This document shows positions 16,564 to 22,962 of a DNA stretch of 39,032 nt, piece after piece. The notes beneath the pieces are model-generated. The model did no database searches. It was not told the DNA's origin and saw only the letters and a program-made list of their open reading frames with translations. This DNA comes from Cytophagales bacterium (GTDB lineage: Bacteria; Bacteroidota; Bacteroidia; Cytophagales; Cyclobacteriaceae). Location of the stretch: NCBI GenBank assembly GCA_025358885.1, contig JANYHW010000217.1:1-39032 (forward strand), written 5' to 3'. How positions within the stretch are numbered: the stretch's first letter is position 1; each line of letters starts with the position of its first letter. A program made the translations under genes and the position numbers.

Positions 16564-17368
16564 CCACTCAATCCCAACTTATCCAATCTGAAAAAATGGC
16601 CTCCCTCGGTGAGCTCACTGCAGGCATTGCCCATGAAATTCAAAACCCATTAAATTTTGTCAACAATTTTTCCGAAGTCAATTCGGAATTAATTGAAGAG
16701 TTAAAGCAAGAGATTGACAAGGGAAAACTGGAAGATGCAAAAAAGCTTGCCGCCAGCATCGATGAGAATGAGCAAAAGATTGTCTTCCATAGCAAACGCG
16801 CTGATGCCATCGTCAAGGGCATGCTTCAGCACAGCCGCAACAGCAGTGGCGTCAAAGAACCGACCGATATCAATGCCCTCGCAGATGAATACCTGCGGCT
16901 TGCCTACCATGGGTTACGCGCAAAGGACAAGTCGTTCAATGCGACAATGAAAACTGACTTTGATCAAAGCATCGAAAGGATCAATGTGGTTCCCCAGGAC
17001 ATGGGGAGGGTTATTCTCAACTTAATTACAAATGCATTTTATGCGGTTGTGGAAAGGAAGTCCATGACAAGGATCTCTGATATCAATGCCTACGAGCCAA
17101 CCGTAACCGTCAGTACAAAGAAATCAGGAACCAGAATAGAAATAATGGTGAAGGACAACGGCAATGGTATTCCGCAAAAAGTGCTGGATAAAATTTTTCA
17201 ACCTTTTTTTACGACCAAACCTTCCGGACAGGGAACAGGGCTGGGGTTGTCGTTAAGTTATGATATTGTGAAAGCGCATGGAGGGGAGTTGAAGGTGGAG
17301 ACCTGGGAGGGCGAGGGGGCGGAGTTCACAATTGAGTTGCCAGCATAATACTTTATTGGAGGAAATCA

Positions 17369-17684
17369 TATGTGCCGTGCCTACGGCACTCATTACCATG
17401 CTCATGCAATCAGACCACGGATTGAAATCCCCGCCTGAAGGACTTAGGCGGGCAGGCGTGGCTTCAAAATAGGTCGAGCCTACAGCTCTTTCTTGATTTG
17501 CCAATCACCCTGACTTGTGAATCGACCTATTGATCGAACATGGCCATGAATATCATCATGTTTTCCTATGGGACGCAAGGTGCAAAGAGGCGTAGCCTCG
17601 ACCCATATTGTAGCAACGGACTTTAGTTGCAAGCAAGCCGGTTCGTAAGAAATGAGAACCGTAGGTTCGGCGCATATAATCCAA
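17369..17684. repeat. REP/BIME-like hairpin array 2
   Basis: The array starts 21 bases after the second kinase stop. Elements: GTGCC-tac-GGCAC (17377-17389), a GGATT/AATCC hairpin interrupted on its 3' side by a GC-rich mini-palindrome (17430-17458), a degenerate GAGCC-tac-aGCTC head, about 100 bases of unrelated spacer, then inverted GAGGC-gta-GCCTC (17587-17599), a decayed GGACT/AGT stem and GAACC-gta-GGTTC (17656-17668). It ends 12 bases before the transposase start codon. It fills the whole 347-base gap. Confidence 0.8.
17430..17458. repeat. GC-rich mini-palindrome inserted in hairpin array 2
   Basis: CCCGCCT-gaaggactt-AGGCGGG followed by CAGG. It splits the stem-linker junction of the REP element, which in the other arrays runs directly from the stem into GTTACAAAATG or its variant. 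It resembles the in-frame insert at 14881-14905. Confidence 0.6.
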
Positions 17685-17695
17685 ACTATACTCCT

Positions 17696-18157
17696 ATGGC
17701 AAACACCTACCATCAAGTCTATCTCCAGATAGTCTTCGCCGTCAAATACCGCGCTGCCGTAATTGACAAAGCCTGGAAAAGCCAACTCTTTGGCACCATC
17801 GGCAACCTGATAAATGAAAACAATTGCAAAACCGTTATTGTCAACGGCGTGGAGGATCATGTTCACTGTTTTCTTGGACTAAAGCCTGTCGTTTCGATTT
17901 CTGAATTGATGAAGGCGGTTAAAGCGAAATCATCCAAGTATATCAATGACAATTCCTTAACACGAGACCGATTTGAATGGCAGGAGGGTTATGGCGTATT
18001 TTCTTATAGCCGTGGCCAGGTGGATGAGGTTTACAAGTACATTCAAAATCAGGAGGAGCACCATAAAGAGCAAACTTTCAGGGTGGAGTATCTTGATTTA
18101 CTGAAAGAGTTCAACGTGGAGTATGATGAGCAGTATATTTTTCAGGATCTTGTATAG
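17696..18157 (+). mobile_element. REP-associated tyrosine transposase (RAYT, IS200-like Y1)
   Basis: The start is ATG 17696 (MANTYHQVYLQIVFAVKYR), giving 153 residues. Longer upstream reading runs through hairpin array 2 and is rejected. The HUH motif is DHVHCFLGL (His-x-His with flanking hydrophobic residues) and the probable catalytic Tyr is in VYKYIQNQEEHH near the C-terminus, in the IS200/IS605 TnpA layout. Such enzymes cut and join single-stranded DNA at hairpin-flanked sites. The gene lies between arrays 2 and 3 with almost no spare sequence, which is the organisation of a RAYT with its own REP elements rather than of an insertion sequence with independent ends. No TnpB is present. The reading frame is intact, so it may be active. 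Confidence 0.9.
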
Positions 18158-18418
18158 ATATGGGCCGTGCCGATGGCACTCTGTTTAATCTTGTGCTTGG
18201 ATTCAACGGGTTAAAACCCGTTGTTACAAAATGGGCCGAGCCTACGGCTCTTGTAATCTAATCCAAACCAAACAAAAGGCTATACTTTGATACGTTCCTT
18301 ATTCATTTAAGATTGGGGACGAGAGGCGTAGCCTCGGTCCATATTATAGTAACGGACTTCAGTCCGTTGGATTGAAGCATAAGTATGGAAAAGAGAGCCG
18401 TTGGCTCGGCTAATATAA
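18157..18418. repeat. REP/BIME-like hairpin array 3
   Basis: The array begins at the transposase stop codon. Elements: GTGCC-gat-GGCAC (18167-18179), a perfect 9-bp stem CAACGGGTT / AACCCGTTG (18204-18223), linker TTACAAAATGGGC, GAGCC-tac-GGCTC (18238-18250), spacer, then inverted GAGGC-gta-GCCTC (18323-18335), a perfect 8-bp stem AACGGACT / AGTCCGTT (18351-18368) and GAGCC-gtt-GGCTC (18395-18407). This is the best preserved of the four copies. Confidence 0.85.
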
Positions 18419-18560
18419 CTAAGGAATATATCAAAACCCGATGTCTAACCAATCAACCGGGGAGTTTTTTTATTACCTTACCTGACAATCCCTGTCTCCG
18501 ACAGCCCATAATTCGGTAATCACATAATGGCCGTAGTGCTGGGATAGGTAATTGATCCCT
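18419..18560. other. Intergenic stretch before the chimeric kinase
   Basis: About 140 bases with no ORF or clear repeat. A GGGGAG followed by seven T lies at about 18460-18473 but has no matching stem, so I do not call a terminator. Together with array 3 it makes a gene-free span of about 400 bases. Confidence 0.4.
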
Positions 18561-19166
18561 ATGAAGAAACTACTGTTTCTTTTTTTTCTTGTCCTCCTAT
18601 TCCTCCAAGCCCAAAGCCAGACGGTGACACCGCAGTCCGAACTGGATTACATTATTGAAGAATTTACCCTCCCAGGCGGCCGGTCTGGCAATAATGTCAA
18701 TTGTATTGTGGAGGGACCTCACGGGTTCATGTGGTTTGGATCCCATGGCGGCCTTCACCGATATGACGGCAATGAGTTTGTTACGTACAGAGGTATTTTA
18801 GGAGATACTATTGGTGAGACTACCTCTTTGACGTATTTAATAACAAATGCGTTTCATGCGGTGATGGAAAAGAGATTTACGGCAAGAGATTTGGCGAGAG
18901 TTGCTTACGAACCAACCGTGATGGTCAGCACGAAAAAAGTGGGAGACAAAATCGAGATAAGAGTCAGGGACAATGGCAATGGTATTCCGCAAAAAGTGCT
19001 GGATAAAATTTTTCAACCTTTTTTTACGACCAAAGCGTCGGGACAGGGAACGGGACTGGGACTGTCATTGAGTTATGACATTATGAAGGCACATGGTGGG
19101 GAGTTGACAGTGGAGACAAAAGAAGGGGAGGGCAGTGAGTTTATTGTTAAATTGCCAATTACTTAA
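18561..19166 (+). pseudogene. Chimeric kinase remnant: propeller start joined to ATPase domain
   Basis: The start is ATG 18561 (an upstream in-frame TTG at 18552 is less likely). Residues 1-20 are a signal peptide. About residues 25-78 look like the first blade of a two-component-regulator propeller (NCIVEGPHGFMWFGSHGGLHRYDG). At about 18835 it passes straight into the kinase at the N-box (TYLITNAFHAV), keeping G1 (DNGNGIP), F-box (FFTTK) and G2 (GTGLGLS). The remaining propeller, the membrane segment and the whole HisKA helix with its His are missing, so it cannot autophosphorylate. The frame is open over about 200 residues. The best reading is a large in-frame deletion or conversion event in a propeller sensor kinase. 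It sits 45 bases upstream of the next kinase with no hairpin array between. Confidence 0.75.
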
Positions 19167-19211
19167 ATTGGTTGATTCAACCAGTCGAGATTTCTTTCCC
19201 GGAAGTGGAAT

Positions 19212-21242
19212 ATGAAAAGACGCTTACTCTTGTTGTTTCTGATCCTACCGCCGTCCTTCCTGTTGGCCCAAAGAGATCCGACCTGGGGGTACGTTTCTCG
19301 CAAGCGAGCCGATAGCCTGCGTGCGATCGTAGAAAAACTGCCGAACGACACTCTAAAAATGAGCGCTTACCGGTCTCTTGGATTTTACTACCAAGAGTCC
19401 AAATTCGACAGCTCACTTTATTTCCATGAGAAGCAGCTGGAACTTGCGAAAAAGCTGAACATCAAACTCTGGCAGTCGGACGCACATGCTCAAATCGGGC
19501 AGAACCTCTACTATGTTGGAGATGTCACGAGATCTTACGAGTCCCTGCAGGAAGCCATCCGGCTTGCTGAAGATGAAAAAAATGAATCCAGCAACTGGCA
19601 CGTATGGATATTTTCAAACGCTGAGACACTCCACGACTCACGGATAGCCATTCTAGCAATGAACTACATTATGTTGGGGAACCTCTACAATATTCTCGGT
19701 GAAAGTGGAAAAGCCACATCTATGTCGGAGGTAGCGCTTAAGCTTGGAACGACCATCCACAGCGCGAAAATCATATCGCTGGCGCTTACAAACATGAGTC
19801 AATTCTTTTCTCCTGATTCGGCACTGGTAGCATTGCGCAAGTCTCTGGAAGTCGCCAATAGCGGAGGTTACAGGAGGTTCATGGGTGGAATCCTGACAAA
19901 TATGGGAACCATCTATTATGCGAACGGCAATATCGATTCTGCCAAACATTGCGCTTACCAGGCAGTAAGGGTAACCCAATCGCAGAACAATCTGTTGGAA
20001 CTGATCTATGCATATGACTTGCTATCATTCCTCTATGCTATAGAAAATAAAATGGACTCAAGCCTTCATTATGCGAGCAAGGAATTGGAAACCGCCCAAC
20101 ACAGTGGTTCATCAGGAGATCTTCTCAGTGCCTACGGCAAAATGTCGCATGCCTATAAATCGAAAAACAGACTCGACAGCGCCTTTAAGTATGAGCAGCT
20201 ATCAAACTTCCTTAACGACAGCCTGAAGAATTATAGAATCAGAAAAATGTCCGAATACCAGAGCATCGCTTTCAATGAGCAACTTCGATTGAAGGACCTT
20301 GAAAAAGAGAGGAAAGATTTTGAAAATAAGATTCGTACCAATACACTGCTGGGTAGTTTGTTTACACTATTTGTCATTGCCGGATTATTGTACAGAAGCA
20401 GCCGGCAGAAGCAAAAGGCAAAACAAAAAATTGAACAGTCCTATGACCAGCTTAAATCCACGCAAGCCCAACTGATCCAATCTGAAAAAATGGCGTCCCT
20501 GGGTGAGCTTACCGCCGGCATAGCCCACGAAATTCAAAACCCTTTAAATTTTGTCAATAACTTTTCGGAAGTCAATTCAGAACTGATTGATGAACTTAAA
20601 CAAGAGATCGACAAAGGAAACCTGGAAGACGCAAAGAAACTTGCCGGAAGTATCGATGAAAATGAACAGAAGATTGTCTTCCATGGCAAACGCGCTGATG
20701 CCATTGTCAAGAGCATGTTGCAGCACAGCCGTAGCAGCAGCGGTGTAAAAGAACCCACCGATATTAATGCCCTCGCGGATGAATACCTCCGACTCGCCTA
20801 CCATGGATTGCGCGCGAAGGATAAGTCGTTCAACGCCACGATGAAAACAGACTTTGATCAAAGTATTCTGAAGATCAATGTGGTTCCGCAGGATATCGGG
20901 AGGGTTATTCTCAATTTAATAACAAATGCGTTTCATGCGGTGACGGAAAGGAGATCCGTACCGAAGATCTCCACTGACAATAACTATGAGCCAACCGTGA
21001 CCGTCAACACAAAAAAGTCAGGAACCAAAATAGAAATAATGGTGAAGGACAATGGCAATGGTATTCCACAAAAAGTGCTGGATAAAATCTTTCAACCCTT
21101 TTTTACCACCAAGCCATCGGGACAGGGGACAGGGTTGGGTTTGTCGCTGAGTTATGACATTGTGAAAGCACATGGAGGTGAGTTGAAGGTGAAGACGAAG
21201 GAAGGGGAGGGAAGTGAGTTTATTATTGTATTGCCTGCATAG
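19212..21242 (+). CDS. TPR sensor histidine kinase (intact)
   Basis: The 676-residue protein has a signal peptide (MKRRLLLLFLILPPSFLLAQ), a periplasmic TPR-like helical region (about residues 35-345), a short coiled coil, one membrane segment (about 375-395), then the transmitter. The phospho-acceptor is His439 in GIAHEIQNPLNFVNNF; the N-box is LNLITNAFHAV (about 567-577), G1 is DNGNGIP (613-619), the F-box is FQPFFTTK and G2 is GTGLGLS. TPR-type periplasmic sensors of this layout are common in Bacteroidota; the ligand is unknown. The transmitter DNA is very similar to those at 16596 and 18835. Hairpin array 4 follows 22 bases after the stop, then the two receiver genes, which are its likely targets. 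Confidence 0.93.
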   Translation: MKRRLLLLFLILPPSFLLAQRDPTWGYVSRKRADSLRAIVEKLPNDTLKMSAYRSLGFYYQESKFDSSLYFHEKQLELAKKLNIKLWQSDAHAQIGQNLYYVGDVTRSYESLQEAIRLAEDEKNESSNWHVWIFSNAETLHDSRIAILAMNYIMLGNLYNILGESGKATSMSEVALKLGTTIHSAKIISLALTNMSQFFSPDSALVALRKSLEVANSGGYRRFMGGILTNMGTIYYANGNIDSAKHCAYQAVRVTQSQNNLLELIYAYDLLSFLYAIENKMDSSLHYASKELETAQHSGSSGDLLSAYGKMSHAYKSKNRLDSAFKYEQLSNFLNDSLKNYRIRKMSEYQSIAFNEQLRLKDLEKERKDFENKIRTNTLLGSLFTLFVIAGLLYRSSRQKQKAKQKIEQSYDQLKSTQAQLIQSEKMASLGELTAGIAHEIQNPLNFVNNFSEVNSELIDELKQEIDKGNLEDAKKLAGSIDENEQKIVFHGKRADAIVKSMLQHSRSSSGVKEPTDINALADEYLRLAYHGLRAKDKSFNATMKTDFDQSILKINVVPQDIGRVILNLITNAFHAVTERRSVPKISTDNNYEPTVTVNTKKSGTKIEIMVKDNGNGIPQKVLDKIFQPFFTTKPSGQGTGLGLSLSYDIVKAHGGELKVKTKEGEGSEFIIVLPA

Positions 21243-21263
21243 AAATGTGGCAAAGCGACCAAG

Positions 21264-21477
21264 ATATGTACCGTGCCTACAGCACTCTCTGCTAGGAAGT
21301 CCTTCACCCATGGACTAAAGTCCGTGGTTACAAAATGAGCCGAGCCTACGGCTCTGGGAGGTTATGTTACAGCGTAGGCTAATAGAGGCATAGCCTCGGC
21401 CCATGTTGTAGCAACTTCAGTCCGTTGAAAGCGGCGATATATGAGCCATGAGAGCCGTAGGCTCGGCACATATAATT
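21264..21477. repeat. REP/BIME-like hairpin array 4
   Basis: The array starts 22 bases after the intact kinase stop. Elements: GTGCC-tac-aGCAC (21273-21285, one mismatch), GGACT/AGTCC stem (21312-21323), linker TTACAAAATGAGC, GAGCC-tac-GGCTC (21342-21354), spacer, inverted GAGGC-ata-GCCTC (21385-21397), a decayed stem (about 21412-21427) and GAGCC-gta-GGCTC (21452-21464). It separates the kinase from the receiver genes. Confidence 0.8.
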
Positions 21478-21541
21478 TAAGAACGAGATTTTACCAAGTT
21501 ATTATTATCTTACACACCCCATAAATATCAAGCCTACACCC

Positions 21542-21913
21542 ATGAAGATACTGGTAGTCGATGATGAAAAGGATATGCAAATGCTCTTCGAGCAGCGGTT
21601 CAGGAAGGAAATCCGGGAGAAACTGGTAGAGTTTGTCTTCGCCTTCTCCGGTGAAGAGGCTATTACCTACCTGAACGGCAACCACCAGGCCGTGCTGATC
21701 CTTTCGGATATCAACATGCCCGGCATGAGCGGCCTGGAACTGTTAGAGCAAATCAAAAAGAAATATAAGACGCCTCCCCCCATCGTTATGATGGTGACCG
21801 CCTATGGTGACAAGGAAAACTATGACACGGCCATGCGATTGGGCGCTGATGACTTTCTTACCAAGCCGGTTGATTTTAGCCTGCTAAAAGAAAAACTTAA
21901 AATCGGATTCTGA
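21542..21913 (+). CDS. Stand-alone receiver-domain response regulator
   Basis: The 123-residue protein is a single receiver domain with no output domain. The acidic pair is VVDDE (Asp7, Asp8), the phospho-acceptor is Asp56 (ILSDINMPGMSG), the switch Thr is Thr86 (VTAYGD) and the conserved Lys is Lys108 (TKPVD). It is CheY-like in layout. Its stop overlaps the next start by one base (TGATG), so it is translationally coupled to the receiver-cyclase. It may act as a phosphate sink or bind a partner. The upstream kinase at 19212 or the giant kinase is the likely phosphodonor, by position only. Confidence 0.92.
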   Translation: MKILVVDDEKDMQMLFEQRFRKEIREKLVEFVFAFSGEEAITYLNGNHQAVLILSDINMPGMSGLELLEQIKKKYKTPPPIVMMVTAYGDKENYDTAMRLGADDFLTKPVDFSLLKEKLKIGF

Positions 21914-22953
21914 TGGCAAAAATCCTTGTTGTCGATGATGAAGTGGATCTGGAAATGCTGATCAAGCAAAAATTCCGGCAAAAAATCCGAAGTAAGGACT
22001 ACGAGTTTGTTTTTGCCTGCAATGGACAGGATGCGCTGGAAAAGCTGCAACAAAACCCCGATGCGGATATCATGCTCTGCGACATCAACATGCCGGTGAT
22101 GGATGGACTAACCCTGCTTACTAAACTGAAGGAATCCAACTCCCTCGTGCGCGCTGTCATCGTCTCCGCCTATGGAGACATGGATAATATCCGAACGGCA
22201 ATGAATAGGGGGGCATTTGATTTTATTACCAAACCGGTAAATTTTGAAGACCTCGACGTCACCATGGTGAAAACCATTGAGCATGTATTGCAAACCCGGC
22301 AAACTCTCAAAGCCATCAAGGAGAACAACATCCTCCGGATGTACGTGGATGAAACGGTACTTAATTTTATGGGTACCCGGGAATTTGAATCTTCGCTGAT
22401 GGCGAATGAGACGGTAAATGCCACAGTCGTGTTCATTGACATCTGCAGTTTTACCACCATATCCGAAAGCCAGCCTCCGGATGAAGTAGTGAAACTACTG
22501 AACAGCTATTTTGACATCATGGTGCAGGAGATTATCGCACAAGGTGGTTATGTGGATAAGTTCATGGGCGACGCCGTCATGGCTGTTTTTCGCGGCGACT
22601 TTCACCTGGACAGGGCTATAGAAGCCTCAATCTCCCTTCGGAAAAAAATTGACAGCCTGCCCGCTCATAAGGACAAATCTTCCTTCATGCCAAAACTCGC
22701 GATGGGTATTAACAGCGGCGAAATGATTTCGGGTAATATTGGTTCCGCCAAACTCAAACGACTGGACTATACCGTGATCGGTGATGCCGTGAATACTGCA
22801 CAACGATTGCAAGGCGCCGCCGAACCAGGGCAAATACTGATCACAGAAGCTTCGTATCAATCGGTGAAAGATTCATTCAATTGTCAGAAAGTAGGTGAAG
22901 TAAGCTTGAAGAATAAGCGCAATCCCGTTACTCTGTATAACGTGCTGGATTAA
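21913..22953 (+). CDS. Receiver-adenylyl cyclase (class III)
   Basis: The 346-residue protein joins a receiver domain (residues 1-120; Asp57 acceptor, Ser85, Lys107) through a helical linker to a class III cyclase domain (about 165-345). The metal-binding aspartates are Asp176 (VFIDICSFT) and Asp220 (KFMGDAVMAVF). Purine-recognition positions are Lys216 and Thr287 (LDYTVIGDAVN), and Asn294 and Arg298 (NTAQRL) stabilise the transition state. Lys plus Thr is the class IIIb adenylyl-cyclase pattern seen in bicarbonate-responsive enzymes such as CyaC, so the product should be cAMP. Phosphorylation of the receiver presumably controls activity. It ends 9 bases before the stop of the convergent TIR-HD gene, with no clear terminator between. 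Confidence 0.93.
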   Translation: MAKILVVDDEVDLEMLIKQKFRQKIRSKDYEFVFACNGQDALEKLQQNPDADIMLCDINMPVMDGLTLLTKLKESNSLVRAVIVSAYGDMDNIRTAMNRGAFDFITKPVNFEDLDVTMVKTIEHVLQTRQTLKAIKENNILRMYVDETVLNFMGTREFESSLMANETVNATVVFIDICSFTTISESQPPDEVVKLLNSYFDIMVQEIIAQGGYVDKFMGDAVMAVFRGDFHLDRAIEASISLRKKIDSLPAHKDKSSFMPKLAMGINSGEMISGNIGSAKLKRLDYTVIGDAVNTAQRLQGAAEPGQILITEASYQSVKDSFNCQKVGEVSLKNKRNPVTLYNVLD

Positions 22954-22962
22954 GGACAGCGG

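Larger units (their letters stand above)
15314..17348 (+). pseudogene. TPR sensor histidine kinase with two single-base frame breaks
   Basis: The reading begins at ATG 15314 with a signal peptide (MKLLIKIALLIMLPIVLDAQ) and hits TAA at 15419. A different frame (open from before 15454 to 16653) carries the TPR region and a membrane segment (about 16450-16500). A third frame (16596-17348) carries the transmitter with GIAHEIQNPLNFVNNF, DNGNGIP, FFTTK and GTGLGLS. Each change is a -1 shift. Restoring two bases gives 2037 nt, or 678 residues, almost exactly the 676 of the intact kinase at 19212. The breaks fall at A7 (15400-15406) and TTTAAAT (16557-16563), both -1 slippery heptamers in the correct phase. 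It may be a pseudogene, a sequencing undercall, or a frameshifting gene. Confidence 0.8.

Noticed and set aside
15454-16653. The TPR segment as a separate complete protein
   Set aside because: It has no proper start with signal peptide in its own frame, and its end runs into an out-of-frame transmitter; it is the middle of a broken kinase.
17627-17695. Upstream extension of the transposase start
   Set aside because: It reads through the last hairpin of array 2; ATG 17696 gives the usual family N-terminus.
14969-21477. CRISPR array or riboswitch as an explanation of the repeated hairpins
   Set aside because: There are no equal-length spacers and no cas genes, and the copies lie after genes, not as leaders. 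Inverted pairs next to a Y1 transposase fit REP elements better.
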